DNA of 35,384 nucleotides. Source: JACQFZ01 sp045810625. Its GTDB lineage: Bacteria; Pseudomonadota; Gammaproteobacteria; Acidiferrobacterales; Sulfurifustaceae. Every line of letters begins with the position of its first letter. The first letter of the stretch is position 1. The notes beneath the pieces were generated by a model. It was given only the letters and a program-made list of their open reading frames with translations, did no database searches and was not told the origin of the DNA. The stretch lies in assembly GCA_045810625.1 (NCBI GenBank), contig JBJMVQ010000024.1, positions 1 through 35,384 of the forward strand, written 5' to 3'. Shown here piece by piece: positions 1 through 7,395 of the stretch. The translations under genes were made by a program, and so were the position numbers.

Positions 1-141
1 ATGGCGCGCGCGGAATCTGCGGCAGGCGCGGCGAAGCGAGGGGTTCTACGAACTCGCGACAGCGCGGCATAGATCCGTTCAATTAAATTAGAGATTGATG
101 AACCGCAGAGGACGCAAAGGACGCGGAGGAAGGCAAAAAAG
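1..141. repeat. Terminal direct repeat, left copy (141 bp, exact)
   Basis: Bases 1-141 are identical, base for base as I read them, to 35244-35384 at the other end of the window. The first ~100 bases are unique-looking; the last ~40 are the start of a dispersed GACGCnRAG repeat. Such an end overlap normally means a circular assembly or a k-mer-length overlap in the assembly graph. No gene crosses it. Confidence 0.95.
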
Positions 142-176
142 ATATTTACAAAATTTTCCTTGGCGTCCTTTGCGGT
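102..176. repeat. Dispersed GACGCnRAG repeat, copy 1 (inverted pair)
   Basis: The left arm at 102-131 starts ACCGCAGAGGACGCAAAGG and consists of about three 9-nt units of the form GACGCnRAG. The right arm at 156-176 (TTCCTTGGCGTCCTTTGCGGT without its last bases is 20 nt) is the same kind of sequence on the opposite strand. The arms can therefore pair around an AT-rich centre. It lies in non-coding DNA downstream of the secreted CxxCH gene. Confidence 0.85.
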
Positions 177-200
177 GAAAGTTCGTTCTCGTCGGAAAAA

Positions 201-229
201 CCCTGGATTCCGCTTCGCTCCATCCAGGG
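201..229. repeat. Palindromic element CCCTGGAT...ATCCAGGG
   Basis: An 8-bp perfect inverted repeat (201-208 and 222-229) encloses TTCCGCTTCGCTC. The motif resembles small palindromic repeats scattered through intergenic DNA of environmental proteobacteria; that comparison is from memory. Only one copy is present in this window. Confidence 0.6.
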
Positions 230-239
230 CTGTCTTGAT

Positions 240-269
240 AAAAAAAGACGGGCCGGTCGCTCCGGCCCG
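240..269 (-). terminator. Rho-independent terminator of the secreted CxxCH gene
   Basis: Read on the minus strand, a perfect 8-bp stem CGGGCCGG/CCGGCCCG with a 5-nt loop is followed by TCTTTTTTT. It begins about 24 bases after the stop codon of the minus-strand gene at 293-2038. This is the clearest intrinsic terminator in the window. Confidence 0.9.
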
Positions 270-292
270 CCTCCCGCGTTTGACTCGGACGC

Positions 293-2038
293 TCAATGGC
301 TCATGAGCAGCGGCCGCTGGAACACCTGGAACAGACAACTCGAATTCACCAGCGCGTCGAGATCTTGGGCGCGGCGGTCGAGATCACCGAATACGTGGCT
401 CGCCGGCGGCGGTACCGGATTCGGCGTCGGCTGGTTCAGACCGGTCAGGAAATCCGAGAGCGCGGAGGGGACTCCGGCCGGACGCGGTTTAACGTGCGTG
501 AAAGCGGTGTTCGTCTCGCCGGCGTGGCAGCCGTTGCAGGTGCCGAGCGAGAACAGGTGGCGCGCCTCGAGATTGTTGATCACGGCCGGTCCGTTCCAGA
601 AGACACCGAACGGCGTAATCGACGAGCCGCCGAGGAACGGCGTCATGCCGGGATAGTCGAGCGGCACGACGTACGTGCCCGCCAAAATTGCCGCTTCGTT
701 GTCGTTGATAAAGTCGCGGATGACTGCCTGGTTGTTAAGGCTCGTGCTCGGTGTCTGTTTCACCGTGACCTCCGACAAGTGACCGGAGACGAGCGGGTCG
801 ATCTTGAATTCGCGCAACTCCCATTGGCCGCCGGGCGGCGCGATCGCAATCTCATTCGTACGCAACTGGTTGAGCGCGCTGCCGTTCGGCTTGGACGGAT
901 CGGCGCCGGCGACGACGACGGGGTCGGTGATCGCCTGTAGCGCCGCGTTGTACGCCGCCGAACCGATCACGAGCGAGCCGAGGTTGTGCCACTGCTGCGC
1001 ATACGCGACCAGGGCGCTGCAGCTCGGTTGCTTCACGCCGTACTCGAAGATGACGGTGAACTGCAGCGGGCTGTTGCACTGGCTGAGGTTGAGCGCGCCG
1101 AACACGAAGCGCAATTCACCGGCGCTGCCGCCGCCGTACAGCAGGTTTTCGCGCAGGTCGACGCGGTTGACGATGGCGAGCAGGCGAAACGGTGCACGCG
1201 CGAGATCGAGCCGTCCATCGGCGAGCTTTGGCCAAGGGTTGATGATGTCGTTCTGGATGTCGAGGCGTCTCGGAACCAGAAAATCATTTACCACCTGATC
1301 GAACTCCCAGCGCTGCAGCCAGCGGCGCGTGAACACCGCCGGGTCGAGACCGGTCGCGCTCTGGTTCGCCATCTGCGTCATCAGATACCCGAACGTCCAC
1401 GGCCCCATCGGCGTTCCCGCACCGGTACACGGATCGAACGTGCGAGTGGGATCTTCCACCACGCTCGGATGGCGAATCATCAGCTCGCGCGCCGGATCGA
1501 TCGTGGCGAGGAGCCCGGTGAGCTGCGACAGATCGAGCGCGACGCCCGGTTGTAACGGCAGCGCGATCGGCGACAGCGATGCGTGGCTCACGACTTGGCG
1601 CTTGTCGAAGATGGGCACCACCGGATTTTTTTCGAGGGCCTGGTTACGCGTGGCGATGCTCCTTTGCAGCGCGTCGGCGTCGAACGTCACGACAGCGGAA
1701 AAGACTCCGTCGCCAGCCTGCGCGTCGCCGTTGGCGCCGTCGTCGTGAAGCGTCACGGCGTCGCGGTCGAAGCGCACCGTCACGCTCGTACGCACGCGTG
1801 GATCGTTGCGAAACGCTACGGCGAGCACCGCCGGCGTCGCGGTGCTCGGTTTGTCGAGCAGTGTGAGGGTGCCTTTCTCGGCGATGGGCGGGAATTTGCG
1901 CAGGTCGCTCAGATAGACAGGCTGTGAGGCCGACGCCGCGAGCGGCGCGGCGGTCGCGATGGCGAGGGATGCCAGCACGATCGCACGCCGGGCGCGGCGA
2001 GAAACGGTGAGAAGCGAGAGACGTCCAGCCGAACTCAT
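293..2038 (-). CDS. Secreted protein with choice-of-anchor-X-like region and one CxxCH haem motif
   Basis: This is a 581-aa protein of unknown function. The start ATG at 2038 is chosen because it follows a strong Shine-Dalgarno (AAGGAGG) and opens a signal peptide: basic residues to about 18, a hydrophobic stretch to about 34, then ASA. An open frame extends further upstream but has no such signal. Residues 99-115 (DDGANGDAQAGDGVFSA) resemble the acidic loop of 'choice-of-anchor X' domains. Near the C-terminus CNGCH (501-505) is a c-type haem attachment site, so the protein is probably exported and carries one covalent haem, or uses the cysteines structurally. The middle (about 200-480) matches no family I recognise. 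The gene stands alone, with its own terminator at 240-269. Location and haem binding are inferred. Confidence 0.8.
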   Translation of the reverse strand: MSSAGRLSLLTVSRRARRAIVLASLAIATAAPLAASASQPVYLSDLRKFPPIAEKGTLTLLDKPSTATPAVLAVAFRNDPRVRTSVTVRFDRDAVTLHDDGANGDAQAGDGVFSAVVTFDADALQRSIATRNQALEKNPVVPIFDKRQVVSHASLSPIALPLQPGVALDLSQLTGLLATIDPARELMIRHPSVVEDPTRTFDPCTGAGTPMGPWTFGYLMTQMANQSATGLDPAVFTRRWLQRWEFDQVVNDFLVPRRLDIQNDIINPWPKLADGRLDLARAPFRLLAIVNRVDLRENLLYGGGSAGELRFVFGALNLSQCNSPLQFTVIFEYGVKQPSCSALVAYAQQWHNLGSLVIGSAAYNAALQAITDPVVVAGADPSKPNGSALNQLRTNEIAIAPPGGQWELREFKIDPLVSGHLSEVTVKQTPSTSLNNQAVIRDFINDNEAAILAGTYVVPLDYPGMTPFLGGSSITPFGVFWNGPAVINNLEARHLFSLGTCNGCHAGETNTAFTHVKPRPAGVPSALSDFLTGLNQPTPNPVPPPASHVFGDLDRRAQDLDALVNSSCLFQVFQRPLLMSH

Positions 2039-2292
2039 AAATCCTCCTTGATTGTTGGTTGTAGGCAGGTGTTCGCCGCTTCCCTGCGATGCGCAAGCGC
2101 GCTTTCGCGATCCGAAAGCGGCGAAGCCACGATAACGTCGAGGGTACGGGCGGGCAAGGAACTTCAGTGGGAAAGCCCGCGACGCGATTGCCGCGGAAGA
2201 GTGTCTTTCACCGGCGACCGCGCGTCGTCGATCCACGTTCCGGCTGCTGCAATGCAGACGGGTTTGTCGTGGAACAGCGACTTATTGCGGAA

Positions 2293-3192
2293 TCAGTTGA
2301 GCGTGCGCGCGAGCAGGCCGCGGTACTTCGTCACCGCCGGATCGCGACTGCCGGCGAGATTGAACACGGCGAGCATTCCTTTGCGACCGGCCTCGTCCCC
2401 ATAGTTCCGATTGTGCCGAACCAGCTCTAGGAAATGTTCCATGGCGGGCTCGTATCGGCCATCGAGCGCGAGACGCGCCGCGAGCCGGTGCCGGGCGACA
2501 TGATCGTTGGCGTCGGCCGCCACCGCACGCTCGAGCACGTCGAGCGGCGGGGCGCCGGCAGCGACGCGTAGCAGCGCAAGGCGCGCGCGTAGCGCTTCGA
2601 CATCCGGATTCGCGCCGGCGCGCAAGGTCAGCGAATCGAGCAGCCGAGCGGCTTCATCGGCACGCGCGTCGAGATCTTCGGCCGCAGGCAGGGCGACCAG
2701 CCGGCGGGCCAGCTCGATCTTGGCGCGATCGTCGTGAGGATCCTTCTCGACCGCTTGGCGCAGCAGCGCAGCCGCGTCGGCGTGCTTCCCGTCGCGTTCG
2801 AGCGTACTCACGCGTTCGAGGATGGCGTCGATCTCGCGCGGTACGAAGCGATCGATCAGCGCGCGTATCGCCGATTCCGGTTGAACGCCGACGAATTCCC
2901 CGGCGACCTTGCCGTCGCGGAAGAGCTTGACCGCCGGAATGCCGCGAATTTGGTATTCCATTGCCAACTCTTGTTCGACGTCCGTGTTCACTTTGGCGAG
3001 GAAGAATTTCCCCTCGTACTCGGCGGCCAGTTTGGCCAATAGCGGCATTAGCACTCGGCAGGGGCCGCACCACGGCGCCCAGAAATCGACCAGCACCGGA
3101 ACCTTATACGAGCGATCTATCACCTGCGCGGCGAAGTCGGCGCGGGTGACCTCCGCGGTCGGGGAGGACGGATAGGGATGAGCGGTCGGCAT
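2293..3192 (-). CDS. Thioredoxin-TPR protein (YbbN/CnoX family)
   Basis: This 299-aa protein has an N-terminal thioredoxin fold with active site WCGPC (Cys42 and Cys45) and the cis-Pro region GIPAVKLF. A helical, Ala/Leu/Arg-rich C-terminal half (about 130-299) looks like TPR repeats, as in YbbN/CnoX. E. coli CnoX is a holdase that delivers substrates to GroEL and lacks the CGPC pair. This copy keeps both cysteines and could have real redox activity. I start at ATG 3192; a TTG at 3228 would add 12 residues, and neither has a good ribosome site. It is a single gene on the minus strand, downstream of tRNA-Glu. Confidence 0.88.
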   Translation of the reverse strand: MPTAHPYPSSPTAEVTRADFAAQVIDRSYKVPVLVDFWAPWCGPCRVLMPLLAKLAAEYEGKFFLAKVNTDVEQELAMEYQIRGIPAVKLFRDGKVAGEFVGVQPESAIRALIDRFVPREIDAILERVSTLERDGKHADAAALLRQAVEKDPHDDRAKIELARRLVALPAAEDLDARADEAARLLDSLTLRAGANPDVEALRARLALLRVAAGAPPLDVLERAVAADANDHVARHRLAARLALDGRYEPAMEHFLELVRHNRNYGDEAGRKGMLAVFNLAGSRDPAVTKYRGLLARTLN

Positions 3193-3335
3193 GTGGCGAG
3201 AAATGGGGTCGAGCCAAGGCGTGATCAAGGGACTGAGCCGCGCCGACCGGATAATGCCGTATCGATCAGCGGGTAGCGAACTCCGGGCAGGCCCTTCTCG
3301 CCTGGGGATATTTCGACGCGAGGGCCCGGCAGGTA

Positions 3336-3411
3336 TGGCGCTCCCTAGGGGATTCGAACCCCTGTTACCGGCGTGAGAGGCCAGCGTCCTAGGCCACTAG
3401 ACGAAGGGAGC
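3336..3411 (-). tRNA. tRNA-Glu (anticodon CTC), CCA encoded
   Basis: Read on the minus strand, this 76-nt sequence folds as a cloverleaf. The acceptor stem is GCTCCCT/AGGGAGC, the discriminator is G and CCA is genomically encoded (3336-3338). The anticodon stem is CTGGC/GCCGG and the loop CTCTCAC gives anticodon CTC (3375-3377), decoding GAG. The T arm is AGGGG TTCGAAT CCCCT. It closely resembles E. coli tRNA-Glu, which has TTC. The CTC form suits a GC-rich genome. Confidence 0.96.
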
Positions 3412-3438
3412 GAAATATCAGGAGAGAAGGCGCGTGCT

Positions 3439-3468
3439 ATTATACGGGCCGGTCCGGTTTACGCACAA
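3439..3468 (-). promoter_or_regulatory. Promoter of tRNA-Glu
   Basis: On the minus strand a perfect -10 box TATAAT (3444-3439) is preceded, 18 nt away, by a weak -35 (TTGTGC, 3468-3463). The GC-rich stretch AGCACGCGCC between the -10 box and the tRNA leader is typical of stringently controlled stable-RNA promoters. The transcript would start about 20 nt before the mature tRNA. Confidence 0.7.
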
Positions 3469-3521
3469 CCGCAGGTGAGCCGCCGCCGGACGCACTATTT
3501 TGCCTTCAGGGTAATAGAAAG

Positions 3522-4805
3522 ATTAGCGAGCCCCTCATCATCCCGCGCGCGCAACATTCACTGTCGCGCGCCCTCATCAGCGATAACGCGCTCAAAGTCA
3601 TTGGTCGTTTGAAGCAGGCGGGGTACGCCGGCTTGCTCGTCGGCGGCTGCGTCCGGGATCTTCTGCTCGGACGTGAACCGAAAGATTTCGACGTGGTGAC
3701 GGACGCACGGCCCGAAGAAGTAAAGAAAATCTTTTCGAGCGCGCATCTGATCGGGCGGCGCTTTCGCCTGGCGCATGTGCGATTCGGCCGGGACATTGTC
3801 GAGGTGGCGACGTTTCGCGCCGCACCGGAGCGCGCGGGGGACAATGTCGACAACAACGTATTCGGCACACGGGAAGAGGATGCGCGCCGGCGCGACTTCA
3901 CCGTCAATGCGCTCTATTACGATGTCGACGACGACACGGTGATCGACTACGTGGACGGCATGGCCGATCTCAAGAGCGGCTTGCTGCGCATGATCGGCGA
4001 TCCGGTCGCGCGGTATCGCGAAGATCCGGTGCGGATGCTGCGCGCGATTCGCTTCGCCGCAAAGCTCGGTTTCCTGATCGAACCGGACACGGCGGACCCG
4101 ATTCGCCCTCACGGGCACCTCTTGCTCGGTGTTCCGCCGGCACGCATGTTCGAGGAAGTCCTCAAGCTGTTTCACGGCGGACACGCGGCCGCCACGTTCG
4201 AGCTGCTACGGACCCACGGGCTCTTTCGTTTCTTGTTTCCGCTCACCGAAAAGTCGCTCGCGCGCGAAGACGGCGGGTCTCCGCGTACGCTGGTGCCGCA
4301 GGCGCTTGCCAATACCGACGCGCGAGTGGCCGAAGACAAGCCGGTGACGCCGGCGTTCTTGTTCGCGGCGCTGTTGTGGGAACCGGTTCGCGACAACGCC
4401 GCGGCGCGCATGGCGCACGGCATGCGCCCGCTCGAAGCGCTCGATCGCGCCGCCGAGGAAGTGCTGCACGATACGTTGAAACACGTCACGATCCCGCGCC
4501 GCTTCAGTGCGCCGATGCGCGAGATCTGGTCGATGCAGGCGCGCCTGGAGCGCCGCTCCGGCCGTCAGCCATTTCGGCTGCTGGAGCACAAACGTTTTCG
4601 CGCCGCCTACGATTTTCTGATGTTGCGCGCGCATACGGGAGAAGCGGATGCCGAGCTCAGCGAATGGTGGACGCGCTTTCAGGAGGTGACGGAAGAGGAG
4701 CGCCGCGAGATGGTTGCTGCGGTGCGGCCGACCGCCGGCACCGGCAAGCGCCGCCGCCGGCGGCGCCGGCATCGTTCGAACGCGCCCGAACGTGCGCATA
4801 CATGA
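3522..4805 (+). CDS. pcnB: Poly(A) polymerase I, probably starting at ATT
   Basis: PcnB adds 3' poly(A) tails to RNAs and promotes their decay. The nucleotidyltransferase core is clear: LVGGCVRDLLLG, KDFDVVT (the DxD metal motif), RRFRLAHVRFG, RRDFTVNALYY and RYREDPVRMLRAIRFAAKLG. The tail ends in an Arg-rich stretch typical of PcnB. Homology with E. coli starts well before the first TTG (3609). The in-frame codons from 3522 read ISEPLIIPRAQHSLSRALIS, matching the E. coli VIPREQHAISR region, yet no ATG, GTG or TTG lies in frame there. ATT at 3522 is the best start (427 aa); E. coli pcnB itself is known to start at AUU. The stop overlaps folK as ATGA. It is first in the pcnB-folK-dNK-panC operon. 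Confidence 0.93.
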   Translation: MSEPLIIPRAQHSLSRALISDNALKVIGRLKQAGYAGLLVGGCVRDLLLGREPKDFDVVTDARPEEVKKIFSSAHLIGRRFRLAHVRFGRDIVEVATFRAAPERAGDNVDNNVFGTREEDARRRDFTVNALYYDVDDDTVIDYVDGMADLKSGLLRMIGDPVARYREDPVRMLRAIRFAAKLGFLIEPDTADPIRPHGHLLLGVPPARMFEEVLKLFHGGHAAATFELLRTHGLFRFLFPLTEKSLAREDGGSPRTLVPQALANTDARVAEDKPVTPAFLFAALLWEPVRDNAAARMAHGMRPLEALDRAAEEVLHDTLKHVTIPRRFSAPMREIWSMQARLERRSGRQPFRLLEHKRFRAAYDFLMLRAHTGEADAELSEWWTRFQEVTEEERREMVAAVRPTAGTGKRRRRRRRHRSNAPERAHT

Positions 4806-5323
4806 GCCCGCTTGCGCGCGCTTACGTCGGCATCGGGAGCAACCTCGAGTCGCCGGTGGCTCAGGTGCGCCGCGGCGTCGCCGCGCTGGAACGCCTGCCT
4901 GATTCGCGTCTGGTCGGCTGCTCCTCGCTCTACCGCAGCGCACCCGTCGGCATAACCGAGCAGCCGGATTTCATCAACGCCGCGTGCGCGCTCGACACGA
5001 CGCTCGAGCCGCGCGCGCTGATGCAGCGTTTGCTCGAAATCGAATCGGCCCACGGCCGCACGCGCGGTTCAACGCGCGGCGGTCCGCGTACGCTCGATCT
5101 CGACTTGCTGCTGTACGGCGAACTCGAGCTCGCGTCGCCGGAGCTGACGCTGCCGCATCCGCGTCTGCATGAACGCGCGTTCATGCTGTATCCTTTGTTC
5201 GAGATCGCGCCGACGCTCGACGTACCGGGCCGCGGCGCCGTGGCGACGCTGCTCGAACGTTGCGACAAAGGCGACGTCGTGCGCCTGCCACCCGACGCAT
5301 CGGATCACGATCATTGGGCATGA
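4802..5323 (+). CDS. folK: 6-hydroxymethyl-7,8-dihydropterin pyrophosphokinase
   Basis: HPPK transfers pyrophosphate from ATP to hydroxymethyl-dihydropterin in folate synthesis. The 173-aa protein opens with AYVGIGSNLESP, contains QPDFINAACALDT (about 54-66) and has the signature GPRTLDLDLLLYG (94-106), where Asp99 and Asp101 correspond to the magnesium ligands. The start ATG overlaps the pcnB stop by 4 bases and the stop overlaps the kinase ATG in the same way, so translation is probably coupled. The pcnB-folK order is common in gamma- and betaproteobacteria. Confidence 0.95.
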   Translation: MSPLARAYVGIGSNLESPVAQVRRGVAALERLPDSRLVGCSSLYRSAPVGITEQPDFINAACALDTTLEPRALMQRLLEIESAHGRTRGSTRGGPRTLDLDLLLYGELELASPELTLPHPRLHERAFMLYPLFEIAPTLDVPGRGAVATLLERCDKGDVVRLPPDASDHDHWA

Positions 5324-5967
5324 AGAGCGGAAAACCGGAATATATCGTCGTCGAAGGGCCTATCGGTGTCGGCAAGACCAGCCTCGCGCGGCGGCTCGCG
5401 CAGGCGCTCGGCGCCCGCGCGCTGCTCGAGCAGCCCGAGGAAAACCCGTTTCTCGAACGGTTCTACCATTCGCGCAAGTATTTCGCGCTGCCGACGCAGC
5501 TGTTTTTCCTGTTCCAGCGGGCGCGCCAGATTCAGGAGCTGAAGCAGGGCGAGCTGTTCACGTCAGGCTTCGTCAGCGATTTTCTGATCGAGAAGGATCG
5601 GCTGTTCGCGCATACGAATCTCGAAGTCGATGAGCTTCGGCTCTACGAGCAGGTGTACCAGCAGATGAGCTTCGATTTGCCGGTTCCCGACCGTGTGATC
5701 TATCTGCAAGCGCCGGTCGATGTGCTGCTCGAACGGATACGCCGGCGCGGAATCGTTTACGAAGGACTGATCGATCGCGCTTATCTGCAGGGCATCGTCG
5801 ATGCCTATACGCAGTTTTTCCACCATTACACCGCGGCGCCGTTGCTCGTCGTGAATGCCGCCGAGATCAATTTCGTCGATCACGACGACGACTTCCAGAC
5901 CTTGCTCGATTACATTTCCCGGATTCGCAGCGGCCGGCATTTCTTCAATCCTCTGACCTCCGTGTAA
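5320..5967 (+). CDS. Deoxynucleoside kinase (dNK family)
   Basis: This is a 215-aa P-loop kinase of the dCK/dGK/dNK family, which phosphorylates deoxynucleosides in salvage. The Walker A is GPIGVGKTS (13-21), followed by QPEENPFLERFYHSRKYFALPTQ, the substrate-pocket segment of this family. The lid region is RIRRRGIVYE. The start ATG overlaps the folK stop, and panC begins 21 bp downstream. Such a kinase next to folK and pantothenate genes recurs in several proteobacterial groups, as I recall. The preferred nucleoside cannot be read from the sequence. Confidence 0.88.
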   Translation: MKSGKPEYIVVEGPIGVGKTSLARRLAQALGARALLEQPEENPFLERFYHSRKYFALPTQLFFLFQRARQIQELKQGELFTSGFVSDFLIEKDRLFAHTNLEVDELRLYEQVYQQMSFDLPVPDRVIYLQAPVDVLLERIRRRGIVYEGLIDRAYLQGIVDAYTQFFHHYTAAPLLVVNAAEINFVDHDDDFQTLLDYISRIRSGRHFFNPLTSV

Positions 5968-5988
5968 CGCATACGCCGCGGTAACCGT

Positions 5989-6837
5989 ATGATCGAGACC
6001 ACGACCAATGCCGCGCTCCGTGCCGAAGTGGCGCGGCTTCGTGCCCAGGGCAAGCGCATCGCGCTGGTGCCGACGATGGGGAATCTGCATGCCGGGCACC
6101 GGCGCTTGATGGAAGAGGCGCGGCGCTACGCCGACGCGGTTGTCGCGAGTGTCTATGTGAACCCGCTGCAGTTCGGCCCGAAAGAAGATTTCGCCACGTA
6201 TCCGCGGACTCCCGCTGAAGACCGTGCGCTGCTGAGCGCGACCGGCGTCGAGATCTTGTACACGCCGACGGAAAGCGAGATGTATCCACGCGGCCGGGAA
6301 CGCCACACGCAGGTCGAAGTGCCGGGACTGGGCGAGATACTCTGCGGCGCCTTTCGGCCGGGCCATTTTCGCGGCGTCGCCACCGTCGTAGCCCGATTGT
6401 TTCATCTGGTCGCGCCCGACGTGGCGCTGTTTGGAAAAAAGGATTACCAGCAGCTGATGATCATTCGTCTGATGGCGGAAGATCTCGGCATACCGATCGA
6501 GATCGTCGGCGTGGATATCGTCCGCGAACGCGATGGTCTCGCTCTCAGCTCGCGTAATAGTTACCTTTCGGCGGAAGAACGCCGCATTGCGCCGACACTA
6601 TATAAGACTCTGGTCCGCGCTCACGACGACTTGAAATCACGCCCATCGGTTCCCGCTGTCGAAGAAACCGCTACCGCCGCCCTCAAGGCGGCCGGGTTCC
6701 GTCCGGATTATGTGAGCGTTCGACGCCAGGCGGATCTTGCAGCGCCGGTTGCAGGAGATACGCGACTCGTCGTACTGGCGGCGGCGTGGCTCGGGCGTAC
6801 CCGGCTGATCGACAACCTCGAAGTCGACCTGGCGTAA
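5989..6837 (+). CDS. panC: Pantoate--beta-alanine ligase
   Basis: PanC condenses pantoate with beta-alanine, using ATP, to make pantothenate for CoA. The 282-aa length is normal. PTMGNLHAGH (28-37) is the HIGH-type ATP-binding motif, with VNPLQFGPKEDFATYPRT, FRGVATVVARLFHLV, FGKKDYQQL and the KMSKS-like LSSRNSYLS following. It is the last gene of the operon. panB, its usual partner, is not in the window. Confidence 0.96.
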   Translation: MIETTTNAALRAEVARLRAQGKRIALVPTMGNLHAGHRRLMEEARRYADAVVASVYVNPLQFGPKEDFATYPRTPAEDRALLSATGVEILYTPTESEMYPRGRERHTQVEVPGLGEILCGAFRPGHFRGVATVVARLFHLVAPDVALFGKKDYQQLMIIRLMAEDLGIPIEIVGVDIVRERDGLALSSRNSYLSAEERRIAPTLYKTLVRAHDDLKSRPSVPAVEETATAALKAAGFRPDYVSVRRQADLAAPVAGDTRLVVLAAAWLGRTRLIDNLEVDLA

Positions 6838-6854
6838 CTCGCCGCTCTTGCTTC

Positions 6855-6879
6855 CGCGAGTTGCGTCGCGCCGGTTTTT
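6855..6879 (+). terminator. Possible weak terminator after panC
   Basis: CGCGA (6855-6859) can pair with TCGCG (6866-6870) around a 6-nt loop. Four bases later comes TTTTTA. The stem is only 5 bp, so this is tentative, but the position 18 bases past the panC stop is right. Confidence 0.35.
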
Positions 6880-6881
6880 AA

Positions 6882-6970
6882 TTAATTTTCACCGCAGAGG
6901 ACGCGGAGGACGCAGAGGGAAGATCTTTAAGAAATTGGGAAACGCAAAGGACGCCAAGGACGCGAAGGAC
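6882..6970 (+). repeat. GACGCnRAG repeat, compound copy (modules A and B)
   Basis: Module A (6891-6919) begins ACCGCAGAGGACGCGGAGG after TTAATTTTC. Module B (6940-6970) begins AAACGCAAAGGACGCCAAGG. Both are three 9-nt units, here in the same orientation and about 20 nt apart. The inverse of this arrangement recurs at 7646-7730. Confidence 0.85.
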
Positions 6971-7060
6971 GGCAGTGAAGCAGGTTAAGGAACCTCCGAA
7001 CAAATCCCAAACAGGTTGTCATACGGCACGACGGGGACAATTAAGGTGGCCTTGGGAAAT

Positions 7061-7080
7061 ATTAATTTTCACCGCAGAGG
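7061..7080 (+). repeat. Truncated module A copy
   Basis: These 20 bases (ATTAATTTTCACCGCAGAGG) are identical to 6881-6900, after which the similarity stops. The AT-rich prefix therefore belongs to the repeat unit and not to its surroundings. Confidence 0.8.
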
Positions 7081-7239
7081 GCGAAACGGGGTATTCGCGG
7101 ATGTCTGCACTTGCTGTACAGGACGTACGAATGCCGCGGGCGCAGGACGCGCAGGAGCGGCGCAACGTGCATCCGCGCCGTTGATGCCGCGCAGGACGCG
7201 CCAATTTCGCGATAGCACAGGGAAGTGCGAGAGCGATCG

Positions 7240-7259
7240 CCTGCACACGGATGTGCAGG
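7240..7259. repeat. Short perfect hairpin in the repeat island
   Basis: CCTGCACA (7240-7247) pairs perfectly with TGTGCAGG (7252-7259) around a 4-nt loop CGGA. There is no T-run after it on either strand, so it is not an intrinsic terminator. It may be another small palindromic repeat. Confidence 0.6.
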
Positions 7260-7294
7260 CCGGGGGTTAGCACCGGCATATTGATTGCGCCACG

Positions 7295-7356
7295 GACGGC
7301 ATGCGATAACCTAAATTGAAACGCCAAGGACGCCAAGGACGCGAAGGAAAGCAGTA
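7295..7356 (+). repeat. 36-bp direct repeat with module B, first copy
   Basis: GACGGCATGCGATAACCTAA and the following AATTGAAACGC lead into module B (CCAAGGACGCCAAGGACGCG). The first 36 bases recur at 7426-7461 with three differences. The sequence AATCCCAAACAG(A/G)TT follows module B about 60 bp later both here (7380-7394) and after the 6941 copy (7003-7017), so the duplicated unit is longer than the 9-nt blocks. Confidence 0.75.
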
Positions 7357-7395
7357 GGTCACGTGAAGGCTTCGAGGCGAATCCCAAACAGATTC

